The notes beneath the pieces are model-generated. The model was not told where the DNA came from, did no database searches, and worked only from the letters and a program-made list of their open reading frames with translations. A DNA stretch of 18,300 nt. Source: an uncultured Thermomicrobiales bacterium. Lineage in GTDB: Bacteria; Chloroflexota; Chloroflexia; Thermomicrobiales; UBA6265. Numbering within the stretch: position 1 is the stretch's first letter; each line of letters opens with the position of its first letter. Made by a program: the position numbers and the translations under genes. Shown in pieces: positions 7,321 through 14,344 of the stretch. The stretch is taken from contig CADCWK010000381.1 in the NCBI GenBank assembly GCA_902806375.1, positions 1-18,300 on the forward strand, read 5' to 3'.

Positions 7321-8026
7321 AGTAGCTTGCCCGCTGGAGGACACGGGCGACCTTGTCCGGGTCCGGCAGGTCGCTCGCACGTATCTGCGCCAGCGTCGCG
7401 TCGAGCGGGTAGGGGAGGCGACGGATCTCGCTCCGCCATCGACCGGCGGTCGGCTCCCAGGTGAAGACGCCATACCGGCAGCGCAGGTCACCGTCCTTGG
7501 GGTTCCCGACCGCGGAGACATCGACGAGCTCGTGACCGTCGAGCTCGCGCTGGTAGCTGATATGGACGTGCCCGAACGCGAGGGTCCCGAAGGAGGCGCC
7601 ACCGAGCACCTCGCGGAGTTCCGCATCGCTCGCCGCCGGATCCAGCCGGCCGCGCAGGTCGTGGGGGTTGGCATGGGCGACGAGCAGTGACCGGGAGACG
7701 GCCGGTTCGCCCGGCGGCTGCACACGGTGGGTAAGTGGGAGGCTCGACAGCCACCGGACCCCCTCCGGGCCGATCTGGTGACCCGGGAACCATTCCTGGC
7801 TGGTCTCCGCCGCCATCACGATGTCGTCGTCGGTATTGCCCTTGAGGACGATCCAGCGTGGCCGTGCCCAGAGCCGGGCGACCACACCGGCCGGGTCGGG
7901 ACCGACCTCGCACAGGTCACCGGCCACGATCACCAAGTCGTACGGTCCGGTCGCTTCAAGGTCAGCGATGACCGCGTCGAGGGCCAGGCTGAAGCCGTGG
8001 ATATCGGACATCACCGCGACGCGCAT
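7319..8026 (-). CDS. YfcE-like metallophosphoesterase
   Basis: Cytosolic calcineurin-like phosphoesterase of 235 residues, the usual size for the YfcE/MJ0936 group, which cleaves phosphodiesters with a two-metal centre. All metal-ligand motifs are in order: D8-x-H10 (SDIHG), G36-D37 (AGDL), G63-N64-x-D66 (KGNTD, where the usual form is GNHD/GNCD), H118 (VAHANPH) and G152-H153-V-H155. There is no signal peptide or membrane segment. The ATG at 8026 has AGGGG 9 bases upstream. It lies downstream of the unrecognised gene ending at 8192 with a 165-base gap, so a shared transcript is possible but unproven. The natural substrate cannot be named from sequence. Confidence 0.9.
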   Translation of the reverse strand: MRVAVMSDIHGFSLALDAVIADLEATGPYDLVIVAGDLCEVGPDPAGVVARLWARPRWIVLKGNTDDDIVMAAETSQEWFPGHQIGPEGVRWLSSLPLTHRVQPPGEPAVSRSLLVAHANPHDLRGRLDPAASDAELREVLGGASFGTLAFGHVHISYQRELDGHELVDVSAVGNPKDGDLRCRYGVFTWEPTAGRWRSEIRRLPYPLDATLAQIRASDLPDPDKVARVLQRASY

Positions 8027-8065
8027 CCCGCCATTCCCCTGTCACTGCGGCACGATCGTCCTGGA

Positions 8066-8083
8066 TCATCGGTGAAGCGATGA
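8066..8083 (-). promoter_or_regulatory. Inverted repeat in the phosphoesterase leader
   Basis: TCATCG-gtgaag-CGATGA is a perfect 6-bp inverted repeat 40 bases before the start codon. GATCG-rich sequence on both sides (8053-8058, 8088-8095) could extend it into a longer imperfect stem. It could be an operator or a leader hairpin. Confidence 0.2.
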
Positions 8084-8191
8084 CGGGATCGATCGGCCTG
8101 GCCCCGGGCTGAGTTCCTCCGGGAGACCTTGGACGAGCGTCCCCACCGGGCCGGCACCCGCGTCAGTGAGGCATGACGGTCGGTCCGACCA

Positions 8192-8710
8192 TCAGCGCGA
8201 CCGGCCCTGGCGGCGGCCCTGAGCGTCATCCCGGCGTTCCCTCCGTCCCGGCTTCGGCCGCTTGCCTCGCTTGCCGGTTTCCCTGTCTCGCTCGTCCCGC
8301 CAGGAGGACCGCTCGCGGGCGATCTCCTCCCGGGAGAGGACCGGGATCTCATCATCCGGCCCGAGCCGGCTCCCACCGAGGACCCGGTCCGGCTCCGCGT
8401 CGAACGACCAGCTGGTCGTCCGGCTGGCTGACCGGGCCGCCCCTTCGTCCAGGACCCGTCGCAGCGGCCGGGGGAGGTGCGCGCTGACGATGCTCCCGGC
8501 CCGCCAGGGGCGGGCGTCGGGCAGGTGGGCCGCCTCGTCCCGTTCCCACCACGCCGGCTCCTCAAGCACGTCCGATGCGGTCAGGCGCCGGGACCGATCG
8601 GCCAGGCGGTGGGGGCCGTACGCGGTATAGGTCGGTCCGTCGCGCGACGGGCGAACGTCCGGCAGGCGATCCACCGGCCTGGCTCCCTGATCGGCTTGGT
8701 GATCTGTCAC
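8192..8710 (-). CDS. Unrecognised protein with a basic charged tail
   Basis: I do not recognise this 172-residue protein. Evidence for coding is a GAGGAG Shine-Dalgarno at 8718-8723 placed 7 bases before the GTG at 8710, and third codon positions that are overwhelmingly G or C, like the neighbouring genes. The frame could also start at the ATG at 8725, but that leaves no ribosome-binding site. Residues 1-115 are mixed, with Trp-containing stretches such as EEPAWWERDEAAHLPDARPW and SIVSAHLPRPLRRVL. Residues from about 128 are highly charged (LSREEIARERSSWRDERDRE), ending in an Arg/Lys-rich tail that looks disordered. No signal peptide, membrane segment or catalytic motif is visible. The basic tail could contact nucleic acid or acidic protein, which is speculation. 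Confidence 0.55.
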   Translation of the reverse strand: MTDHQADQGARPVDRLPDVRPSRDGPTYTAYGPHRLADRSRRLTASDVLEEPAWWERDEAAHLPDARPWRAGSIVSAHLPRPLRRVLDEGAARSASRTTSWSFDAEPDRVLGGSRLGPDDEIPVLSREEIARERSSWRDERDRETGKRGKRPKPGRRERRDDAQGRRQGRSR

Positions 8711-9157
8711 GGTCTGGCTCCTCATCGGCCACGGACGGTCGGGATCGTTCCGTTCCGTGGTAGGGCGGAGTTCGCAGAGCAGGGGCCACGGGGTCGGGCC
8801 GATCCTGTCCGCGACGGCGTTCCCGATGGCCAGTTGTGCGACGGAACGGTGTGCACCGCGACGGTTTTGTCACAGATGGACGATATCGGCGGGATACCTG
8901 TCCCCTACGCTGGGACCAGGAGCCGCGGGACGTCCGACTGTCCGGCCAGCCACCGACATCGGGCCGTCAGACCGGGAACGGCTGACACTCCCGCCCGCTC
9001 CCCGTATCCCTCGCTCTGCCCGCGACTCCGGTCCGGGCGGGCATCCCCATCCCCTCGTCCGCGCGAGTGCGGGAGCTGGTCCCAGCCAGGCCAGCCACCC
9101 GGCTCGCGCTCGTCGTCTTCCACCGCCTGATGTCGACGCGACGCGGCGTCTCAGGGC
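8711..9157. other. 447-base stretch without a supported gene
   Basis: This lies between the end of pepA and the start of the unrecognised gene, both on the minus strand. Short open frames exist (for example 8905-9123 minus), but they lack a ribosome-binding site and resemble no family. The segment 8850-8915 is locally less GC-rich. The heptamer GCGACGG occurs three times between 8811 and 8866. It presumably holds the pepA 3' end and a promoter for the 8710 gene; I find no clear -35/-10 pair. Confidence 0.5.
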
Positions 9158-10660
9158 TCAGCCGCGATCGGCCGACAGATACTCGAGCAGGGTCCGGACG
9201 CCGAAGCCGGTCGCTCCCTTCGGCAGGTATCCCCTGGCCGTCTTGCCGAACGCGGGGCCGGCGATGTCGAGGTGCGCCCAGGGGAGGCCCTCGCGGAATC
9301 GCTCCAGGAAGAGGGCCGCCGAGATCGCGCCGCCGGGGCGGCCACCCGTGTTCTTGATGTCACCGACGTCGCCGCGGATCTGCTCGTTCAGGGCCGGCGT
9401 GAGCGGCATCCGCCAGAGGTCCTCACCCGTCGCCTGCCCGGCGGCCGCGACCCGCTGCCACAGCGCGTCGTCCGTCGAGAAGACGGCGGCCGTGGTGTTC
9501 CCGAGCGCGACGACGGCCGCACCGGTCAGCGTCGCGAGATCGATCAGCTCCTCCACCCCCTGCCGGGCGGTGTAGACCATCCCGTCGGCCAGCACGAGTC
9601 GGCCCTCGGCGTCCGTCGAGAGGACTTCGATCGTGACGCCGTTCATCGCGGTCAGGATGTCGCCGGGACGGAAGGCGTCGCCGGAGATCATGTTCTCGGC
9701 GGCGCAGATGACCCCATGGACCTCGTGCGGGCAGCGCAGCGACGACAGCGCCGACATCGTCCCCAGGACGGCCGCCCCGCCGGCCATGTCGATCTTCATG
9801 TCCAGCATCCCCTCGCCGGTCTTGATCGAGTAGCCGCCCGTATCGAAGGTGATCGTCTTGCCGACCAGTCCGATCCGGCGTCCTGAGGCGATCTCGGCGG
9901 GAGGACGGTAGATCAGATGGATCAGGCGGGGTTCGCTCCGGCTGCCGCGACCGACGGCGAGGATGGCTCCCGCTCCCATCTCCTCCAGTTGCGTGACGCC
10001 GATCTCGGTGAACTCCAGGCCGGACGCCTCGGCGACCTGTGCGGCGCGGACCGCGACGGCGGCGGGGTCGAGGACGTTGGCGGGCTCGTTGACGAGGTCG
10101 CGGGCCAGCGTCGTGGCGGTGACGATGGCGGCCGCCCGGTCGATGGCTGCCTGACCCGCCGTCGGGTCGAGCGTGGTGTCGGCGACGGTGATCGTGTCCG
10201 GGTCGGCGGCGTCCGGGCCCCTGTGGGCTGTCCCGAAGTAGGTGGTGAAGCGGTACAGCGCGAGGCAGGATGCTTCGATCGCGGCCGTCGCGGCTGGCCC
10301 CGTTGCCTCCTCAGCCGGCAAGGCGAGCGCGATCGTCCGTGCACCCGCCTCGCGGGCAACGCTGGCGGCGGCGGCGTAACCCAGGCGGAGCGACTCGTGG
10401 TCCGCGGCGGCGCCGATCCCGGTGATGATCAGGCGTCGCGCGGGGAGCCGGCCCAGGGTCGCGACGACGAGCGGACGCCCGGCCGAACCGGAGAACCGGG
10501 CGTCGGTCAGCAGACCGGACAGTGCTCCGTCGAGCCCGGCATCGAGCTCCCGCAGCAGCGGGCTGGTGGCGACGGCGTCATCGCCCGTCGCGCCGACCGG
10601 AACGACCAGGGCATCGACCGGGAGCGTGGCAGGGTGACTCGGATCGAAGGTGATCTGCAT
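9158..10660 (-). CDS. pepA: Leucyl aminopeptidase (M17 family)
   Basis: Cytosolic two-metal aminopeptidase that removes N-terminal residues from peptides. With the ATG at 10660 (GGAG 9 bases upstream) it is 500 residues, against 503 in E. coli PepA. The longer frame to 10735 adds 25 residues with no family likeness. Active-site residues fall two positions before their E. coli numbers: K268, D273, K280, D291, D350, E352 and R354, in 'VGKTITFDTGG', 'MLDMKIDMAG' and 'STDAEGRLVL'. The family signature NTDAEGRL has S in place of the first N, and GKG is GKT; the metal and bicarbonate-site residues are intact, so activity is expected. The N-terminal domain (1-160) is divergent, as is usual. It is divergent from the Nif3-like gene. 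Confidence 0.95.
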   Translation of the reverse strand: MQITFDPSHPATLPVDALVVPVGATGDDAVATSPLLRELDAGLDGALSGLLTDARFSGSAGRPLVVATLGRLPARRLIITGIGAAADHESLRLGYAAAASVAREAGARTIALALPAEEATGPAATAAIEASCLALYRFTTYFGTAHRGPDAADPDTITVADTTLDPTAGQAAIDRAAAIVTATTLARDLVNEPANVLDPAAVAVRAAQVAEASGLEFTEIGVTQLEEMGAGAILAVGRGSRSEPRLIHLIYRPPAEIASGRRIGLVGKTITFDTGGYSIKTGEGMLDMKIDMAGGAAVLGTMSALSSLRCPHEVHGVICAAENMISGDAFRPGDILTAMNGVTIEVLSTDAEGRLVLADGMVYTARQGVEELIDLATLTGAAVVALGNTTAAVFSTDDALWQRVAAAGQATGEDLWRMPLTPALNEQIRGDVGDIKNTGGRPGGAISAALFLERFREGLPWAHLDIAGPAFGKTARGYLPKGATGFGVRTLLEYLSADRG

Positions 10661-10826
10661 CCGGTGGGTCTCCGTGGTGGCCTGGGGCCGGTGTAGGCGG
10701 TTTTGCCCCGGGAATGGCGAGAGGAGCGTCGACATCGCGTCCCGCCATCCTATCGCATCCGGCCCCGGCGCCCCGGCTGGCCACGTGATCGGCCCTGAGA
10801 CATCCCGTCGCGGTCAACCTCTCGTT

Positions 10827-10832
10827 TATGAT
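10827..10832 (+). promoter_or_regulatory. -10 candidate for the Nif3-like gene
   Basis: TATGAT stands out in GC-rich sequence 38 bases before the ATG at 10870. No convincing -35 precedes it. It covers an upstream in-frame ATG (10828), which argues against that codon being the start. Confidence 0.35.
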
Positions 10833-10869
10833 GCCGGTCCGCCTCATCCGAACACCCGGGAGCTGGACG

Positions 10870-11685
10870 ATGCCACGAGGAACCGTTGCCCTTGAACCGC
10901 TGGTCGCCGCCATGACCGCGTTCGTCGACCCGTGGCGGATCCCGGATCTCGCGCCGACCGGACTCCAGGTCCGGGGAGCGGCGGCGGACGTCCCTGTCAT
11001 CGTGCGCCGGGTCGCTCTCGCCGTCAGCGCGACCGGCGAGGCCATCCGCGCGGCCGCGGCGTGGGAGGCCGACCTGCTGCTCACGCACCACGGGATGTTC
11101 TGGGGCACGACCCGGCCGGGCTACGACCCGGCGACTGATCCGGCCCGCCCCTACGACCTGGCTCGCGTGGACCTGCTCAGGGCCAGTGGCCTGAGCCTCG
11201 CCTCCTACCATCTGCCGCTCGACGCCCACGCCGAGGTCGGCAACAACGTCGAGGTCGCCCGGCGCCTCGGACTCCGCGTCGTCGCCAGCGACCTCGGCGG
11301 GTGGCCGGGAACGACGGCTCCGCTCGGTATCCGGGCCGAGCCCCCGGCGCCCCTGAGCGCCGCTGGACTCGGCGAGCGAGCGCGGGCCGTGTTCGACGCC
11401 GAGCCAGTCGTGGTCTCCGGGAAGCCGGAAGGGATCGAGCGGATCGGCATCCTGGTCGGTGGCGCGACCCGACAGCTGTACGAGGCGATCGACCTCGGCC
11501 TGGACGCGTACGTCACCGGAGAGGGCGAGCTCTGGTCGTACGACCTTGCCCTCCAGGCCGGCATCACCTTGGTCGTCGTGGGCCACCACCGCAGTGAGCG
11601 GTACGGCATCATCGCGCTCGGCGCCTGGCTGGACCGACGATTCGGCCTGGAGACCCGGTTCTTTGACGAGCCGAACCCGTTCTGA
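10870..11685 (+). CDS. Nif3-like dinuclear metal centre protein
   Basis: Member of the Nif3/YbgI family (also annotated as GTP cyclohydrolase 1 type 2-like), 271 residues, the short form without the inserted PII-like domain. The family forms hexameric rings with a two-metal site per subunit; its reaction is not settled. Ligand residues match: H73-H74 in LLLTHHG, D118 in YHLPLDAH, and H239 with E243 in VVGHHRSE, keeping the four-residue H-to-E spacing. NN at 125-126 and TGEGELWSYD near 216-225 are also typical. GGGAG at 10858-10862 is 7 bases from the ATG at 10870, so that start is preferred over 10828. It shares a 209-base divergent intergenic region with pepA. Confidence 0.92.
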   Translation: MPRGTVALEPLVAAMTAFVDPWRIPDLAPTGLQVRGAAADVPVIVRRVALAVSATGEAIRAAAAWEADLLLTHHGMFWGTTRPGYDPATDPARPYDLARVDLLRASGLSLASYHLPLDAHAEVGNNVEVARRLGLRVVASDLGGWPGTTAPLGIRAEPPAPLSAAGLGERARAVFDAEPVVVSGKPEGIERIGILVGGATRQLYEAIDLGLDAYVTGEGELWSYDLALQAGITLVVVGHHRSERYGIIALGAWLDRRFGLETRFFDEPNPF

Positions 11686-11770
11686 CCGTCCCCGCCTTTC
11701 CGGGTAGCGGCCGGGGTCGTATCCTCTCGCTTGACCCGATCACCGCACCACCAGGGAAAGGAACCGACGC

Positions 11771-12097
11771 ATGCTGGTCACGACGACATCGAGTCTGGAG
11801 GGACGGCGGATCGTTCGCTACATGGGCTTCGTGAGCGGAGAGGCCATCCTCGGCATCAACATCGCCCGGGACCTGTTCGCCGGACTGCGCGACATCGTCG
11901 GGGGTCGCTCGAACTCGTACGAGCAGGAGCTCGGCCGGGCCAAGGAGATCGCGATCAACGAGATGGTCCAGCAGGCCCAGTCGTTCGGCGCCAATGCGGT
12001 GATCGCCGTCGATCTCGACTTCGAGACGATGGGCAACAGCGGCAGCATGCTGATGGTCGCGGCGTCCGGCACGGCGATCGTCTACGAGGACCTGTAG
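11771..12097 (+). CDS. YbjQ/UPF0145 family protein
   Basis: Small cytosolic protein of 108 residues, the standard family length (about 103-110). Members form a pentameric beta-barrel-like ring and are annotated as possible heavy-metal-binding proteins, without a proven function. The pattern is typical: LVTTTSSLEGRRIVRYMGFVSG at the N-terminus (first strand and G-x-V-x-G), then a helix with ARDLFAGLRDIVGGRSNSYE, then ARA-like 'GRAKEIAINEMVQQA', then 'GANAVIAVDLDFE', and the last strand MLMVAASGTAIVYE. AAGGA at 11758-11762 is 8 bases from the ATG. It is probably monocistronic and convergent with the secreted repeat protein. Confidence 0.93.
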   Translation: MLVTTTSSLEGRRIVRYMGFVSGEAILGINIARDLFAGLRDIVGGRSNSYEQELGRAKEIAINEMVQQAQSFGANAVIAVDLDFETMGNSGSMLMVAASGTAIVYEDL

Positions 12098-12136
12098 ACC
12101 GACGGCGGCCCTGTCCGCGATGACGGACTCCGTGGG

Positions 12137-12152
12137 CATGGATCACGCCATG
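12137..12152. terminator. Weak hairpin between convergent genes
   Basis: CATGG-atcacg-CCATG, a 5-bp stem, lies in the 102-base gap between the YbjQ gene and the convergent secreted repeat protein. A palindrome GGGACGTCCC follows at 12175-12184. These are the only structures visible in the gap, and neither has a U-tract. Confidence 0.2.
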
Positions 12153-12199
12153 AGCCACCGAGCCGCCCGTACCCGGGACGTCCCCAGTCCGGACCGGTG

Positions 12200-14137
12200 C
12201 TACTGGAAGACGTAGACCGTGACGACGGGATCACTGGCGTCCGCCGAGACGGAGACATTGACTCGGGCGGCGCTCCCGGCCGAGGTGTCATAGCCCGGAG
12301 CGACCGCGCCGGAGAACCCCGCTGGCAGCCCGGTCAGCCCGACCGAGTAGACCCCGAAGGCCAGCCCGTCGAAGGCGTAGACGCCGCCGCTTCCCCCGCT
12401 GGTCAACGCCTGTCCGTCCGGGGTCATGGCGACGACGGACCCGCCGCCGACGGGGTTGAGGCAGGCCCCATACGAGGCGCTGTCGCCGCGCTCGACGCCG
12501 GGTGGGCAGCCGATGACCTGGAGGGTGATGCTGCCCGAGACGGCCGCGGCGGAAACGGGCGCGTCCGGCGGGGGCGCGAGGGCGCCGGAGGCGGTCGGGG
12601 TGGGATTCACCGGCGGTGGGATCGACGTCGGGATCGGCGTCGGTGCCGACACGGTCGCGGCGACAGTGGGGAGCGGGGCTGGAGTCGCGGTCGGGATGGG
12701 CGCTGGCTGGAAGTTGAAGACCGTGACGTCGGCGAACGGGTTCGCCGGCGTGAGGGCGACCCCGGCGGCCGCGTTGAGGTCGCCGGAGCCGCCGCTCACG
12801 ATCAGGTACTCGACGAAGCCGCTCGGCAGGATGGGCTGATCGATGACATAGACACCGCCGTCATTGGCGACGGGCAGGTCGTCGAATCGGTAGGATCCCC
12901 CGCCCACGACCGCATCTGTCGCGTCGAGCAGTTCGCCACCGGGCGTCGTCACGGTCACGCCGCTTGACGCGGCGACCGGCTCGCCGCAGAAGGCGTCGGC
13001 AAGCGTCTGCGGGGTGACGCCCGCCGGGCAGTTGGCGATCGTGACCGTGATCGCGCCGGTCGTGACCGGGAAGACATAGAGGATGTGCGTGACGTCCCGC
13101 TGGCGGGCGGTGATCGTGACCTCCGCGCTGTCGAGCGGGACGGACTCGGTGTCCGTCCAGAGCGTGCCGACGTACGGCGCCGGGAGAGTCGGCGCACCCC
13201 ACGGGTACGTCCCGAACTCCAGGTCATCCCAGGTCTGCTCACCGTCCGTCAGTTCGCCGTCGTCGCGCAGCGGGGTGAAGGACGCGTCGAGGAGGTTGAC
13301 CCCGAAACCGTCGCTCGCGTCGACCGGCTCGCAGGTCCTGGGGACGAACGACGACCCCGTCGACCCGTCCGGGCAGGCCCGCACCTGGAGGGTCGCCGAA
13401 CCGGTGACGGTTGCCAGTGGCGGAACGACGTCGCCGATCGTGGCGAACATTACGGTGGCGTCGTCGTCCGTCTCATTGGTGAGCGTCACGTCGTCGCCGT
13501 ATGCCTGCGCGTCGCCCGTGGCGAGGTCACCCCCGGACGAGACGGAGACGGTGCCGGCCGGGACGAAGACGATCGACTCCCCGTTGCGAGGCTCGATCCT
13601 GACGGTCTGCCCGGGGGCCATCATCGCCATCGTCAGGTCGATATCGCGGGCATCCTCCGGGGCATCGAACGGCCGGCCCGCGAAGACCAGATCGCCCGCG
13701 CCGGCGTCGTCCGCCGCGGCCCCGTCGACCAGGCTGAGCTCGGTATAGGTCACGGCGTCGTCGGTCAGCGAGGCCCGCTGCTGCTCGGACTCTCCAGCGA
13801 CCCAGACCGCCTCTCCACTGGCGAGGAGCTCCTGACCGGCACCGTCGAGGTCACTCAGCACGAGCGACCCCGACCCAGCCACGATGAAGCCCGTGGCGGC
13901 GGTCACGGGCTGCTGGTCTTCGCGTGGACCGGCCTCCGCCCGGACGACGCGCCAGGCGACGTCGTCGGGAAGCGTCGCCACACCCTGGGCGACGACGGCA
14001 GTCGGGGATTCGGCTCCGCCGCCGAGTGGGACCACCTGGGCGGCGGCAAGGGGGCCGGACTGGACCGCTCCCAACGTCCCGGCGATCAGCGTAAGCACGA
14101 TCGCCAACCGCATGCCGCGCCGTCCACCCGTCGCCAT
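12200..14137 (-). CDS. Secreted three-repeat protein with cupin-like N-terminal half
   Basis: Predicted exported protein of 645 residues. The ATG at 14137 has GGAG 5 bases upstream and starts a good signal peptide ending AAA|Q (33/34); the frame is open to 14260 but without a site. Residues about 45-240 form two beta-rich, cupin-like lobes (for example APGQTVRIEPRNGESIVFV followed by GDAQAYGDDVTLTN) with no metal-binding histidines. Then come three related units of about 110 residues: 246-357, 360-477 and 535-645. Each begins with an [IL]xVxxCPxG-like strand, has a second cysteine 14-15 residues later, then a Y-x-[FW]DxL-like step, and ends in a beta strand with V[TF]xxxF. All six cysteines (255/269, 370/384, 544/559) sit as one pair per unit. 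A Pro/Thr-rich linker spans 478-534. No sortase motif or C-terminal membrane anchor is seen. The units resemble prealbumin-like SpaA/Cna-B folds, as inference. Function unknown. Confidence 0.8.
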   Translation of the reverse strand: MATGGRRGMRLAIVLTLIAGTLGAVQSGPLAAAQVVPLGGGAESPTAVVAQGVATLPDDVAWRVVRAEAGPREDQQPVTAATGFIVAGSGSLVLSDLDGAGQELLASGEAVWVAGESEQQRASLTDDAVTYTELSLVDGAAADDAGAGDLVFAGRPFDAPEDARDIDLTMAMMAPGQTVRIEPRNGESIVFVPAGTVSVSSGGDLATGDAQAYGDDVTLTNETDDDATVMFATIGDVVPPLATVTGSATLQVRACPDGSTGSSFVPRTCEPVDASDGFGVNLLDASFTPLRDDGELTDGEQTWDDLEFGTYPWGAPTLPAPYVGTLWTDTESVPLDSAEVTITARQRDVTHILYVFPVTTGAITVTIANCPAGVTPQTLADAFCGEPVAASSGVTVTTPGGELLDATDAVVGGGSYRFDDLPVANDGGVYVIDQPILPSGFVEYLIVSGGSGDLNAAAGVALTPANPFADVTVFNFQPAPIPTATPAPLPTVAATVSAPTPIPTSIPPPVNPTPTASGALAPPPDAPVSAAAVSGSITLQVIGCPPGVERGDSASYGACLNPVGGGSVVAMTPDGQALTSGGSGGVYAFDGLAFGVYSVGLTGLPAGFSGAVAPGYDTSAGSAARVNVSVSADASDPVVTVYVFQ

Positions 14138-14302
14138 GTGGTCTCCGTCCCCGGCGCGTCCCGCGTCGTCTCGCTGGCCGCGCCACTCCGGTCCTGCCCG
14201 CCTAATTGACCGCACGTATCGCGATGGTACCGCAGGCTCGGGGTGACTCGCGGGCACCACGGCGCACGTGTTGCTCGGCGGGTGATCGCCGCAACCGGGC
14301 GT

Positions 14303-14344
14303 CCGATCCGGGGATCGGCGCGGCGGTCAGGAGGACCGCCGCGC
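14303..14344 (-). terminator. Twin hairpins at the end of the histidine kinase gene
   Basis: An 11-bp perfect stem (14318-14328 with 14334-14344, 5-base loop) covers the kinase's last codons, and the TGA stop (14327-14329) lies in its arm and loop. Immediately downstream on the minus strand is CCGATCC-gg-GGATCGG (14303-14318). There is no U-tract. Confidence 0.5.

Noticed and set aside
8905..9123. A 72-codon minus-strand open frame in the long gap
   Set aside because: It starts with GTG without a ribosome-binding site, and its composition resembles random GC-rich sequence with no family likeness.
10661..10735. A 25-residue N-terminal extension of the aminopeptidase
   Set aside because: The extension has no family likeness and no ribosome-binding site. 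The ATG at 10660 puts active-site residues two positions from their E. coli numbers.
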